DNA of 64,000 nt from Flagellimonas sp. HMM57. GTDB lineage: Bacteria > Bacteroidota > Bacteroidia > Flavobacteriales > Flavobacteriaceae. The number at the start of each line of letters is the position of its first letter. The stretch's first letter is position 1. The notes under the pieces were generated by a model. It ran no database searches. It saw nothing but the letters and a program-made list of their open reading frames with translations, and was not told where the DNA came from. Shown piece after piece: positions 33,042-42,519 of this stretch. The position numbers and the translations under genes were made by a program. The stretch lies in NCBI RefSeq assembly GCF_021390175.1, contig NZ_CP090004.1, forward strand, positions 3,339,001 through 3,403,000, in the 5' to 3' direction.

Positions 33042-34934
33042 ATGGTGGAAGTGGGACGAAAGTACGTTTTTGATTTTGATAGTACCCTTACAACGGTTGA
33101 AGCACTGGATGTGCTGGCAGAGATGACCTTACAGGGTAAATCAAACAAAGAAGAGATTATACAAGAAATACAGAACATCACCAATTTAGGTATTGATGGG
33201 GATATTTCCTTTACCGAATCTTTGGAGAAAAGGATACAGCTCTTGAATGCCCATAAAGATGATCTTGGTGGCTTGGTGGAAGAACTTCGTCACAAAATTT
33301 CAAAGTCCATTGCTTCCAACAAAGAGTTCTTTCAGAAATTCTCGGAAGATATTTACGTGATTTCCTGTGGTTTCAAAGAGTTTATTGATCCAATTGTTCA
33401 AGAATATAATATTCCATCAAATCGTGTGTATGCAAATACATTTAGATTTGATGACAAAGGGAACATTGTTGGTTTTGACGAATCAAACGTGCTTGCTTCG
33501 CATAATGGAAAGATCGAGTGCCTTAAAAACCTTGATTTGGATGGTGAAGTACAGGTAATCGGTGACGGCTACAGTGATTATGTTATGCGGGAAGCTGGTA
33601 TAGCGGATAAGTTTTTTGCCTACACGGAGAACGTACATCGCGAGAAAGCAGCAAACAACGCGGACCATGTAACTCCCAATCTTGATGAATTTCTTTATGT
33701 AAATGATTTACCAAGAAATATTTCGTACCCCAAAAATAGGATCAAGATTCTTTTATTGGAAAATGTGCATCCAGATGCCTTTAAAAACTTATCCGAAGAT
33801 GGTTTTTCGGTAGAATTGGTGAAACACAGCCTTCCGGAAGAAGAACTCATTGAAAAAATTAAGGGAGTGCACGTGCTGGGGATTCGTTCCAAGACACAGG
33901 TAACCCAAAAAGTACTTGATGCAGCGGATAAATTGTTGGTAGTAGGTGCTTTTTGTATTGGTACTACCCAAATTGATTTAACGTATAGCAAAGAGAAGGG
34001 CGTAGTTGTTTTTAATGCTCCCTACAGTAATACGCGTTCTGTTGTTGAGTTGGCCATAGGGCAGATCATAATGCTTATGCGTAACGTTTTTACGCGCAGC
34101 ACTGAAATCCATAATGGAGAATGGAACAAAACGGCTATCAATTCAAGAGAAGTCAGAGGTAAGAATCTGGGGATTGTAGGTTACGGTAATATTGGAAAAC
34201 AACTATCTGTTTTAGCGGAGGCAATTGGGATGCGAGTGTATTACTACGATGTAGCTGATAAATTGGCTTTGGGAAATGCCATTAAATGTGGTTCCCTGGA
34301 AGAATTGCTTACTGTTTCTGATGTGGTGACATTACATATAGACGATAATAAAGCCAATAAAGATTTCATAGGGCAAAATGAAATCGATACAATGAAGGAC
34401 GGTGCAATGTTGATCAATCTTTCTAGAGGTTTTGTTGTAGATATTGATGCGCTTTCCAAAGCATTGGCGAGTGGTAAACTAGCTGGGGCAGCCGTAGATG
34501 TATATCCAGAAGAACCCCGAAGTAATGGAGATTTTAAAACTGCGTTACAGGGATTTTCCAATGTAATATTAACACCCCATGTTGGTGGTAGTACCGAAGA
34601 GGCACAGCGAGATATTGCGGATTTTGTACCCAATAAGATTATGGATTACATCAACTCTGGGAATACGGTAGATGCCGTAAACTTTCCAAACATAAGATTG
34701 CCCAAACAGAACAATGCCCATCGTTTTCTGCATATTCATAAAAATGTACCCGGGATTATGGCCAAAATCAATGAAGTATTGGCCAAGTACGAAATGAACA
34801 TTACGGGACAATTTTTGTCTACGGATGATAAAGTTGGTTATGTAATCACCGATCTGGACAAAGAATACAATAAAGAAGTGGTCAAAGCACTTAAAAATGT
34901 AGAAAATACGATTAAGTTCAGAGTATTGTATTAA
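33042..34934 (+). CDS. serA: Fused phosphoserine phosphatase-like HAD domain and D-3-phosphoglycerate dehydrogenase
   Basis: 630 residues with two enzymes in one chain. Residues ~1-215 are a SerB-like HAD phosphatase: nucleophile motif DFDST (11-15), motif II VISCGF near 105, and motif IV GDGYSD near 174. Residues ~225-545 form a 3-phosphoglycerate dehydrogenase with NAD motif GYGNIGKQL near 380, substrate residues in SNTRSVVELAIG, and the terminal TPHVGGSTEEAQ His region. Residues ~555-630 are an ACT domain (HIHKNVPGIMAKINEVLAKY). It would carry out steps one and three of serine synthesis; SerC, step two, is not nearby. Confidence 0.93.
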   Translation: MVEVGRKYVFDFDSTLTTVEALDVLAEMTLQGKSNKEEIIQEIQNITNLGIDGDISFTESLEKRIQLLNAHKDDLGGLVEELRHKISKSIASNKEFFQKFSEDIYVISCGFKEFIDPIVQEYNIPSNRVYANTFRFDDKGNIVGFDESNVLASHNGKIECLKNLDLDGEVQVIGDGYSDYVMREAGIADKFFAYTENVHREKAANNADHVTPNLDEFLYVNDLPRNISYPKNRIKILLLENVHPDAFKNLSEDGFSVELVKHSLPEEELIEKIKGVHVLGIRSKTQVTQKVLDAADKLLVVGAFCIGTTQIDLTYSKEKGVVVFNAPYSNTRSVVELAIGQIIMLMRNVFTRSTEIHNGEWNKTAINSREVRGKNLGIVGYGNIGKQLSVLAEAIGMRVYYYDVADKLALGNAIKCGSLEELLTVSDVVTLHIDDNKANKDFIGQNEIDTMKDGAMLINLSRGFVVDIDALSKALASGKLAGAAVDVYPEEPRSNGDFKTALQGFSNVILTPHVGGSTEEAQRDIADFVPNKIMDYINSGNTVDAVNFPNIRLPKQNNAHRFLHIHKNVPGIMAKINEVLAKYEMNITGQFLSTDDKVGYVITDLDKEYNKEVVKALKNVENTIKFRVLY

Positions 34935-35064
34935 TTGCAAAGACTCCATCTACAATCCTGCATTTCACATTCTTAAAACCTAGGTTTCACAACAATTATC
35001 TTAAAAGACTTTTTTTAAGGAGTACATTGTAACTAAATTCTTACCAAAACGGTATTCTGGTTAC

Positions 35065-35997
35065 ATGGGCAATAAAAGAATGAAATTATTTAAAAAAGGT
35101 TTTAGGGCTTACTACTTATTGGTAATTTCCATTGTATTGTTGACCATTACGATACAGTCCATGACCCAATATTCTTTAAGTAAACAAAGATCTACGGCAT
35201 TGATTGTAAACTTGGCGGGTAGACAAAGAATGCTAAGCCAACGCTTACTCAACGAACTGTACTCGTGTAGGTACCACAGCTGCGACTACGCCGAAATGAA
35301 ACTCACTTTGACCAAGCTATACCAAATGAACGGATTTCTCCAAAAAGGTAACGCAGGGTTTAAGTTGGAACCTTTGGATGACCAAGCTATTTTGAAGGAG
35401 TTCAGAAAATTAGATCCACATTTGGAATGGTTGTACAGTGAATTGGAAAACTTTCAGAATTACAAGCATGTTTCGTTCAATGACGTAAGATATCGGGTTG
35501 ATCGGTTTCTTGTTATAATGGATGGAATTGTAAATCAGTTTCAGAAGAAAGCCGAAAAAGACATTAGGACCATGATGATTATTGAAATGGAACTTGCCAT
35601 CTTTTCAATTGTTATCATTCTCTTCGAGATATTTTTTATAGTAAACCCCATTATCAATAGAATACTTGATCAAAAGAAGAAACTTTCAGAAATAGCGTGG
35701 CATCAATCCCATGTCTTCAGTTCCCACATGAAAAACATAGCCGACCTGCAATATGTGCTTAAAGTTGAAAAAAATCCCGAACGTCAAAAAGAGATTTATG
35801 GCTTTATTGATGAAGAATTGAATCATCTAAAGAAGGTGTCCCAAAGCATGGTAAAATCCTTGGAAGAAACTACCGAAGAACCGAAACCACATCATATCGT
35901 TATAAAAAAGGTGGAGAATTTTCTGGAAAAATATAAGCTTATGGGGGCCGATAAATCACCTATTGATGATGATATGGCTCATTCCGTAAAATCGTAA
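35065..35997 (+). CDS. PilJ-type sensor with histidine-kinase-like dimerisation helix but no ATPase domain
   Basis: 310 residues. Membrane helices at about 14-32 and 170-192 flank a periplasmic helical domain starting LAGRQRMLSQRLLNELYSC, the signature of the type IV pili methyl-accepting N-terminal (PilJ) domain. After the second helix comes SEIAWHQSHVFSSHMKNIAD (from about residue 207), similar to the H-box of Bacteroidota histidine kinases but with SHMKN where kinases have SHxxRxP. No N, G1 or G2 boxes follow and the chain ends 95 residues later. It may be a degenerate kinase or a scaffold. Its end overlaps rlmH by 38 bp. Confidence 0.82.
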   Translation: MGNKRMKLFKKGFRAYYLLVISIVLLTITIQSMTQYSLSKQRSTALIVNLAGRQRMLSQRLLNELYSCRYHSCDYAEMKLTLTKLYQMNGFLQKGNAGFKLEPLDDQAILKEFRKLDPHLEWLYSELENFQNYKHVSFNDVRYRVDRFLVIMDGIVNQFQKKAEKDIRTMMIIEMELAIFSIVIILFEIFFIVNPIINRILDQKKKLSEIAWHQSHVFSSHMKNIADLQYVLKVEKNPERQKEIYGFIDEELNHLKKVSQSMVKSLEETTEEPKPHHIVIKKVENFLEKYKLMGADKSPIDDDMAHSVKS

Positions 35998-36433
35998 ATC
36001 CTCTGTATAGCTGTTCAACGACAAACAAACGAACCATTTGATGCGAAAAGGTCATTTTGGATAGGCTCATTTTGGCATCACATTGTTGATATACTTTTTC
36101 GCTAAACCCATAAGGTCCGCCGATTACCAAAACAAGGTTCTTTATACCACTGTTCATTTTTTTCTGGAGAAACGTAGAGAATTCGACTGATGAAAATTGC
36201 TTTCCTTTTTCATCCATTAGGATTATGGTATCACTGGCTTTACATTGATTAAGAATCAATTCCCCTTCTTTTTCTTTCTGTTGGGCTTCAGAAAGGTTTT
36301 TACTGTTCTTGATATCGGGAATTATAACAAGCTTAAATTTCACATAGTGTTTCAACCGCTCTTCGTAGATAGCGATAAGGCTGGAGAGTTCACGACTGTC
36401 TGTTTTTCCTATGGCAATTAAGGTAATCTGCAT
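35960..36433 (-). CDS. rlmH: 23S rRNA (pseudouridine1915-N3)-methyltransferase
   Basis: 157 residues from ATG 36433, the usual family length; ATG 36436 is a near-equal alternative. It methylates pseudouridine 1915 in helix 69 of 23S rRNA on assembled ribosomes, using SAM. The SPOUT knot appears as LVLVIGGPYGFSEKVYQQCD and SLSKMTFSHQMVRLFVVEQLYRG (with breaks), both invariant RlmH segments. The 3' end overlaps the convergent sensor gene by 38 bp. Confidence 0.96.
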   Translation of the reverse strand: MQITLIAIGKTDSRELSSLIAIYEERLKHYVKFKLVIIPDIKNSKNLSEAQQKEKEGELILNQCKASDTIILMDEKGKQFSSVEFSTFLQKKMNSGIKNLVLVIGGPYGFSEKVYQQCDAKMSLSKMTFSHQMVRLFVVEQLYRGFTILRNEPYHHQ

Positions 36434-36521
36434 CATCAAAAATAATTTTTTATGGCCAAACTATACTAATTGACCTTAGATGTAACTAATGTTTTTATTA
36501 TTTTCGTCAAAACCCCTATGG

Positions 36522-37379
36522 ATGATTACCCAAGATCAATTCCAAAAAGAGATACATTATATTATCGAGAATGCCATTCGTGAGGACGTAGGTGACGGAG
36601 ATCATAGCTCTTTGGCCTGTATACCCGACACTGCTACTGGCAAGGCAAAACTATTGGTGAAAGATAAAGGCATTATTGCCGGTATAGCCTTTGCCAAACG
36701 AGTATTTGAACATGTAGATTCAAATTTAGTGGTGGAAACCCATATTTCAGATGGTATGCAAGTGGAGCATGGGGATATAGCTTTTTATGTATCCGGTAGT
36801 TCCCAAAGCATATTGAAGGCCGAACGTTTGGTCTTGAATGCGATGCAACGAATGAGTGCAATAGCGACCAAAACAAAAAGTTATGTTCAACTTTTAGAGG
36901 GAACCAACACCAAGATTTTGGACACCCGTAAAACAACACCTGGAATACGGGCCCTTGAAAAATGGGCGGTAAAAATTGGTGGTGGGGAAAATCACAGATT
37001 TGCGCTGTATGATATGATCATGTTGAAAGATAATCATATCGACTTTGCTGGGGGCATTGCAGAGGCGATACACAAAACAAAACAATACCTTCAGGACACT
37101 AACAGAAATCTAAAGATCATTGTAGAGGCAAGAAACCTTGATGAGGTAGAAGAAATACTAAAATCAGGGGGAGTATATAGAATCCTATTGGATAATTTTG
37201 ATTATGATGATACTCGAAAAGCAGTCACATTAATAGGGGATACTTGTCTAACCGAATCTTCTGGCGGAATCAACGAAAATACACTGAGGCGATATGCAGA
37301 ATGTGGGGTTGATTATATTTCCTCAGGTGCCTTGACCCATTCTGTCCATAATATGGATTTAAGCTTAAAAGCAGTATAA
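36522..37379 (+). CDS. nadC: Nicotinate-nucleotide pyrophosphorylase (quinolinate phosphoribosyltransferase)
   Basis: 285 residues from ATG 36522; an upstream start at 36489 adds an implausible hydrophobic leader. It makes nicotinate mononucleotide from quinolinate and PRPP in de novo NAD synthesis. Motifs: REDVGDGDHSS near residue 20, LNAMQRMSAIATKTKSYV near 107, LDTRKTTPGIRALEKWAV near 132, LKDNHIDFAGG near 168, VEARNLDEVEEIL near 200, and the C-terminal YISSGALTHSV. The next gene begins 5 bp later, suggesting an operon through priA. Confidence 0.96.
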   Translation: MITQDQFQKEIHYIIENAIREDVGDGDHSSLACIPDTATGKAKLLVKDKGIIAGIAFAKRVFEHVDSNLVVETHISDGMQVEHGDIAFYVSGSSQSILKAERLVLNAMQRMSAIATKTKSYVQLLEGTNTKILDTRKTTPGIRALEKWAVKIGGGENHRFALYDMIMLKDNHIDFAGGIAEAIHKTKQYLQDTNRNLKIIVEARNLDEVEEILKSGGVYRILLDNFDYDDTRKAVTLIGDTCLTESSGGINENTLRRYAECGVDYISSGALTHSVHNMDLSLKAV

Positions 37380-37384
37380 CACGA

Positions 37385-38359
37385 ATGACCATAGAAGAAC
37401 GTCTTGAAAAAATACCTTTGGTCAAATGGCTCGTCCGTTTCTTAAAAAGTATAAAATTAAAAGCTTTTGAAGGATTATCCCTTTATGACTTGTTGGAAAT
37501 GTACGTGCTGGGAATTGTTAAGGGAACATTATCTTCAAGAGCCAGCTCTATCGCATTCAGTTTATTTATGGCATTGTTTCCCCTATTGATTTTTTTGGTT
37601 ACACTTTTACCTTTCATTATTCCCTATGTAAGCGTGGGCAATGAAAATTTTGATGCTCAGTTCCTTTTGTATTTGGAAGCCTTTTTGCCATCTGCGACCA
37701 GTGACTACTTTGGCGAGATATACCAGCAGATCAAAAATCAAAAGCGTGGCGGTTTATTGTCCTCCACTTTTTTGATTTCTATTTTTTTGGTCGCCAATGG
37801 CGTAAATGCAATATTTGGAGGTTTTGAAAATTCGTACCATGTAGAGCTTACCCGAAACTTTCTGCGTCAATATGCCTATGCTCTTATGGTTGGTCTGTTG
37901 CTATCTATTCTACTTGTTATCGGAGCAGTAGCTTTTGTTTATTTTGAGTTCTATGTTTTAGAATATACGAGTGAATACTTAGGAAAGCGATTGGGGTATA
38001 CTGTTGAACAAGGAGATAATTTGCTCATACAGGTCGCCAAAATTATTTTCTTTTTGCTACTTTCTTATCTTACTACGGCCATTCTGTATTACTTTGGCAC
38101 AGCGGAAGGCAGAAAGGCGAAGTTCTTTTCTGCGGGTGCATTAATGACCACGTTGTTGTTTATACTTACATCCTATCTTTTTGGAGTATATGTAGAAAAA
38201 TTTGCGCGGTACAATGAATTTTATGGGGCATTGGGAGGTTTATTGATTTTAATGGTGTTCATTTGGTTGAATTCCAACATTTTACTATTGGGGTTCGAAT
38301 TGAATGCGACCCTTAATTCACTAAGGAAAAAACATGAGAGACAGCGCAAGAAGACGTAA
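37385..38359 (+). CDS. YihY/virulence factor BrkB family inner-membrane protein
   Basis: 324 residues. After a cytoplasmic N-terminus there are six or so membrane helices, with the family motif SSRASSIAFSLFMALFPLLI near residue 50 and FYGALGGLLILMVFIWLNSN near 275. Often mislabelled ribonuclease BN; the true role is uncertain, with transport or lipid-related functions proposed. It lies 5 bp after nadC and overlaps the next gene by 26 bp. Confidence 0.92.
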   Translation: MTIEERLEKIPLVKWLVRFLKSIKLKAFEGLSLYDLLEMYVLGIVKGTLSSRASSIAFSLFMALFPLLIFLVTLLPFIIPYVSVGNENFDAQFLLYLEAFLPSATSDYFGEIYQQIKNQKRGGLLSSTFLISIFLVANGVNAIFGGFENSYHVELTRNFLRQYAYALMVGLLLSILLVIGAVAFVYFEFYVLEYTSEYLGKRLGYTVEQGDNLLIQVAKIIFFLLLSYLTTAILYYFGTAEGRKAKFFSAGALMTTLLFILTSYLFGVYVEKFARYNEFYGALGGLLILMVFIWLNSNILLLGFELNATLNSLRKKHERQRKKT

Positions 38360-38783
38360 TTTTTTACTGGCTATTTTTTTATTGGCACTTCAAATATCTT
38401 GGTCCCAAACGGTATTCGGAAAATGGAAAACGATAGATGACAGAAACGGGAACACCAAAGCGATTGTAAAAATATATGAAGAAAATGGTCTCTTACAGGC
38501 CAAGATTCTTAAAATCTTGGAAAAGGGGAAAGAGAACGCTGTTTGCGTAAAATGTAAGGGAGAATTAAAGGATAAACCCATTGTTGGCATGAAGATTATG
38601 AATGACTTCAAGAAAAATAGCAAGGGCGAATATAAAGGAGATAGACTTTTTGACCCAGAACAAGCTATGACCTTTAGAGGAAAGGTCTGGTTGGACCCAA
38701 AGAACAAGAACAGGTTAAAAGTACGGGGATATTTGGCATTTTTGTACAGAACCCAAACTTGGCATAGGGTTCCGGATGAATAA
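38334..38783 (+). CDS. DUF2147 secreted protein
   Basis: 149 residues. Signal peptide with an RRR n-region and hydrophobic core (FLLAIFLLALQISWS) ending before QTVFGKW. The DUF2147 domain follows: GKWKTIDDRNGNTKAIVKIY, a Cys pair in VCVKCKGE, then FDPEQAMTFRGKVWLDPKN and a C-terminal YRTQTWHRV. DUF2147 is a lipocalin-like β barrel of unknown ligand. The start is 26 bp inside the YihY gene, so the two are translationally linked. Confidence 0.9.
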   Translation: MRDSARRRNFLLAIFLLALQISWSQTVFGKWKTIDDRNGNTKAIVKIYEENGLLQAKILKILEKGKENAVCVKCKGELKDKPIVGMKIMNDFKKNSKGEYKGDRLFDPEQAMTFRGKVWLDPKNKNRLKVRGYLAFLYRTQTWHRVPDE

Positions 38784-38790
38784 ATAGCGT

Positions 38791-41247
38791 ATGCATTATT
38801 TTTTAGATGTTGTATTACCCATTCCTTTGGAGAGGCTCTTTACCTACAGCATTTCTAAGGTTGAAGCAGATTTTTTACAAGTGGGCATGCGTGTCGCGGT
38901 ACCGTTCGGTAAATCCAAAATCTATACGGCGGTAGCTTATAACATTCATGACAATGCGCCGACTGCTTATGATGCCAAAGAAATCTATCAGATATTGGAT
39001 GAAACACCCTTGGTGAATTCCTATCAAATAAAACACTGGGAGTGGATTGCAAAATACTATATGTGTACTTTGGGAGAGGTAGTTCGAAGCGCATTGCCAA
39101 GTGCTTTCCTTTTAGAAAGTGAAACCTTGATATTACCCAATAAAAACAATACCGTTAACGACCTTGAACTAAAAGACGATGAATTTCTGATTTACGAAGC
39201 GCTCCAGCATCAAACTGCATTGAAAATAGGAGAGATAAGTAGTATTGTTGATAGAAAAAATGTATTGCCACTCGTACAGCGACTAGTGCAAAAAGGGGTA
39301 GTGCTTCAGAAAGAGGAGCTATATGAACAGTACCGGCCAAAGCTGGTTCGCTATGTCAAATTGGCCGAGGCTTATGATAGTGAAGAAAAGCTTGAGGAGT
39401 TATTGCACGCAATCGCTAGAGCCAAAAAACAAAGCCAGGTAGTGCTCTCTTTTTTTCAGCTCCAAGCAAGAACAAAAAAGCCAATTTCCATTACCGAATT
39501 GGAGAAAGAGAGTGGTGGTTCCAAAGCCGTTATTAAAGCACTTATCGATAAATCCATCTTTGAAGTGTACTATGTTAGAATGGATAGAGTAACATATACA
39601 TCGGAAAAAGAAAGACAGACCATTACTTTAAACTCGTATCAGGCAGAAGCATTTAAAGCGATTAATTCAAATTTTGCGAAGAAAAAGCCTGTTCTATTGC
39701 ATGGGGTTACATCATCGGGCAAGACAGAGGTGTATATCAAACTCATTGAGCAATATATACAAGAAGGGAAGCAATCACTCTATTTGCTCCCAGAAATCGC
39801 ATTGACTTCCCAACTCATTAATAGACTTCGGGATTATTTTGGTGAAAAGGTGGCGATATATCATTCGAAATATAGCATTCAAGAACGGGTAGAAGTCTGG
39901 AACAATGTATTGGAAAATAAAGAAAAGGCACAGATTGTAATAGGGGCAAGGTCTTCGTTGTTTTTGCCATTTTCTAATTTAGGACTAATTGTGGTAGACG
40001 AGGAACACGAGAGCTCTTTTAAGCAATTTGACCCCAATCCAAGATACCATGCCCGTGATGCGGCCTTGGTTCTGGCAGCATATCATAATGCCAATTGTAT
40101 ACTGGGTTCCGCAACTCCAAGTATAGAAAGCATGGATAATGTTAAGAAAGAAAAATATGGTTATGCCTATATCCAGTATCGATATGGGGATGTTGTAATG
40201 CCGGATATTACCTTGGTGGATATTAAAGAAGCTACGCGAAAAAAGCGGATGAAAGGGCATTTTTCAGAAACTTTGTACAATGCTATTACAGAAACCTTAG
40301 AGGAAGGGGAACAGGTAATCTTGTTTCAGAACCGTAGAGGTTTTGCACCTATTGTGGAATGTACCACTTGTGGAAACGTTCCCCAATGCCCTAATTGCGA
40401 CGTTAGTTTAACCTTCCACAAACACAGGAATCAGCTGCGTTGCCATTATTGTGGGTATCACATGGCCTTACAGCTAAGTTGCCTAGCCTGTGGAAATGCA
40501 ACTTTGGACATGAAAGGATTGGGTACGGAACAGATTCAGGAAGAATTACAGGAATTTTTCCCCGAAAGCACCATTGGTAGGATGGATTTGGATACCACTC
40601 GTGGAAAATATGCCTATGAAAAAATAATCACTGCTTTTGAACAGCAAGAGATGGATATTCTTGTTGGTACGCAAATGGTAACAAAGGGGTTGGATTTTAG
40701 AAATGTAAGTCTGGTCGGTATTATGAATGCTGACTCATTGCTTAACTTTCCGGATTATCGCGCACATGAAAGGAGTTTTCAATTACTCACACAAGTAGCT
40801 GGAAGGGCGGGAAGGACAAAGAAAAGAGGTAAAGTTCTCATACAGACTTACAATCCCTACCATCAAATACTACAGCAAGTAACTACGAATAACTATGATA
40901 AAATGTTCGATGAACAATATTACGAACGCGAACAGTTTAAGTATCCTCCCTTGGTACGAATTATTAAACTCACCTTAAAGGATAAGGACTATAACAAACT
41001 CAATGAAGCTTCGGAATGGTTTGCAAACTCATTGCGGAACGTGCTGTTGGGACATCAGATTTTAGGGCCCGAATATCCGCCCGTTGCAAGAATACGAAGG
41101 GACTATCTAAAAAATATCATGGTCAAGGCCAATAGAAAACAATCCATTGCCCAAACAAAAAATAGCATTAAAAGAATAGAAAAATCTTTTAATGCTATTT
41201 CTAAGTATAAAAGTGTGAGACTCGTCTACAATGTAGACCACATATAA
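38791..41247 (+). CDS. priA: Primosomal protein N', replication restart helicase
   Basis: 818 residues. N-terminal DNA-binding region (residues 1-~200), then a superfamily 2 helicase: Walker A HGVTSSGKTEVYI near 306, DEEH box VVDEEHESSFKQ near 402, GSATPS, and motifs V/VI (DILVGTQMVTKGLDF, QVAGRAGRTKKRGK). Eight zinc-binding Cys occur in CTTCGNVPQCPNC and CHYCGYHMALQLSCLACG. It reloads the replisome at stalled forks. It is 7 bp after the DUF2147 gene and abuts the convergent LytTR gene with no gap. Confidence 0.97.
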   Translation: MHYFLDVVLPIPLERLFTYSISKVEADFLQVGMRVAVPFGKSKIYTAVAYNIHDNAPTAYDAKEIYQILDETPLVNSYQIKHWEWIAKYYMCTLGEVVRSALPSAFLLESETLILPNKNNTVNDLELKDDEFLIYEALQHQTALKIGEISSIVDRKNVLPLVQRLVQKGVVLQKEELYEQYRPKLVRYVKLAEAYDSEEKLEELLHAIARAKKQSQVVLSFFQLQARTKKPISITELEKESGGSKAVIKALIDKSIFEVYYVRMDRVTYTSEKERQTITLNSYQAEAFKAINSNFAKKKPVLLHGVTSSGKTEVYIKLIEQYIQEGKQSLYLLPEIALTSQLINRLRDYFGEKVAIYHSKYSIQERVEVWNNVLENKEKAQIVIGARSSLFLPFSNLGLIVVDEEHESSFKQFDPNPRYHARDAALVLAAYHNANCILGSATPSIESMDNVKKEKYGYAYIQYRYGDVVMPDITLVDIKEATRKKRMKGHFSETLYNAITETLEEGEQVILFQNRRGFAPIVECTTCGNVPQCPNCDVSLTFHKHRNQLRCHYCGYHMALQLSCLACGNATLDMKGLGTEQIQEELQEFFPESTIGRMDLDTTRGKYAYEKIITAFEQQEMDILVGTQMVTKGLDFRNVSLVGIMNADSLLNFPDYRAHERSFQLLTQVAGRAGRTKKRGKVLIQTYNPYHQILQQVTTNNYDKMFDEQYYEREQFKYPPLVRIIKLTLKDKDYNKLNEASEWFANSLRNVLLGHQILGPEYPPVARIRRDYLKNIMVKANRKQSIAQTKNSIKRIEKSFNAISKYKSVRLVYNVDHI

Positions 41248-41940
41248 TTATACGTTGGCAAGTGCCTCTGCCAATTCTGTTTTTTTGTTCCTGCTCAAAG
41301 GAATTTGTCTACCCCCAACCTCAACATTCTTACTGTTGAACTTTTCTATTTTTTCCAGATTCACGATGTAGGACTTGTGTATTCTTAAAAACTTTTCAGC
41401 GGGTAATTGTTGCTCAAAAGATTTCATAGTGGAAAGAATGACGATATTGGCTTCATCCGTTACCAATTTGATATAATCACCAAGTGCTTCGATCCACTTA
41501 ATATCATTTAGGATAACCTTTCTTTTCTTTAGGTTACTTTTTACGAAGATGTGTTCTTCGTCTTCATCAACTCTGTTCATTTGCTCATATTTTGCAACCG
41601 CTCTTTTTACGGAGGATTCAAAACGAGCTAAGGTGATGGGTTTGTGTAGATAATCTGTCACATCATAGTCAAAAGCCTTGAGTGCGTAATCAGGCTTTCC
41701 AGTAATCAAAATTACTTGTGGAGGGTTTTCTAAAGCCTCTAAAAGGTCAAAACCACTAATGATTGGCATTTCAACATCAAGAAAAATCAAATCGATGTCG
41801 TGGTTTTTAAGGCCGTTCTTGGCTTCGATTGCGTTGCTGTATTCGGCTACTAAGGCAAGATGTGGGTGACTGTTCACCAGTTTGGCTACAGCCATACGTT
41901 GCATTGAGGAGTCGTCTACAATTATACTTTTTAATTTCAT
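41248..41940 (-). CDS. LytTR-type response regulator
   Basis: 230 residues. Receiver domain (1-~120) with the acidic pocket IIVDDSSMQR, phospho-Asp in DLIFLDVEMPIISG (Asp55), the Thr in ITGKP and the Lys in YLHKPI. A LytTR DNA-binding domain (~135-230) has IFVKSNLKKRKV, IKWIEALGDYIKLVTD and LRIHKSYIVNLEKIEKF. The partner histidine kinase (LytS-like) is not adjacent. Its stop abuts the priA stop; it is divergent from rpsF. Confidence 0.94.
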   Translation of the reverse strand: MKLKSIIVDDSSMQRMAVAKLVNSHPHLALVAEYSNAIEAKNGLKNHDIDLIFLDVEMPIISGFDLLEALENPPQVILITGKPDYALKAFDYDVTDYLHKPITLARFESSVKRAVAKYEQMNRVDEDEEHIFVKSNLKKRKVILNDIKWIEALGDYIKLVTDEANIVILSTMKSFEQQLPAEKFLRIHKSYIVNLEKIEKFNSKNVEVGGRQIPLSRNKKTELAEALANV

Positions 41941-42123
41941 AGAATGGGGTGATTTGTAGGGTTTTAAATCATCGGCAAATTACATAAAAAAGACGTTTAA
42001 CCGCAACAAAAGATGTAAACATGGTCTATTTTGTTGTGTATATTGTCATATACGTTACGTAAGCTTGCTTGGTTCATTTATGTTAATAACTCTTAATATT
42101 TAAACGAAGTTTTTTGGCTTTTC

Positions 42124-42154
42124 TTGTGGGATGAAGTAATTATTACTAATTTTG
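42124..42154 (+). promoter_or_regulatory. Promoter of rpsF-rpsR-rplI
   Basis: TTG at 42124-42126, a 20 bp spacer, then TAATTTTG at 42147-42154: a full Bacteroidota-type promoter. The rpsF ATG follows 23 bp after the box, giving a short leader. Confidence 0.68.
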
Positions 42155-42176
42155 CACTCCTTAAAAAATATAATAT

Positions 42177-42515
42177 ATGAACCATTACGAAACTGTTTTC
42201 ATTTTGAATCCCGTTCTATCTGAAACACAGATAGAGGAAACAGTTAAGAAATTTGAAGATTTCTTAATTAAGAATGGCGGCAAAATGGTCTCCAAGGAAA
42301 ATTGGGGACTTAAAAAATTGGCCTATCCCATTCAGCACAAAAAAAGTGGTTTTTACCACTTATTCGAGTTTACCGTTCCCGGTGAAGTAATCGCTCCTTA
42401 CGAGCTAGAATTTAGAAGAGATGAGCGTATTATGCGTTTCTTGACTGTAAAGTTGGACAAGCATGCTATTTCTTGGGCAGAAAGAAGAAGAACTAAATTA
42501 AAAGCAAAGGCATAG
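42177..42515 (+). CDS. rpsF: Small ribosomal subunit protein bS6
   Basis: 112 residues. [40 protein letters not shown] and [20 protein letters not shown] are the recognisable S6 core, which binds S18 and 16S rRNA in the platform of the 30S subunit. First gene of the conserved S6-S18-L9 operon, with a strong promoter immediately upstream and only 4 bp before rpsR. The basic tail ([10 protein letters not shown]) is typical. Confidence 0.97.
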   Translation: MNHYETVFILNPVLSETQIEETVKKFEDFLIKNGGKMVSKENWGLKKLAYPIQHKKSGFYHLFEFTVPGEVIAPYELEFRRDERIMRFLTVKLDKHAISWAERRRTKLKAKA

Positions 42516-42519
42516 GGTT

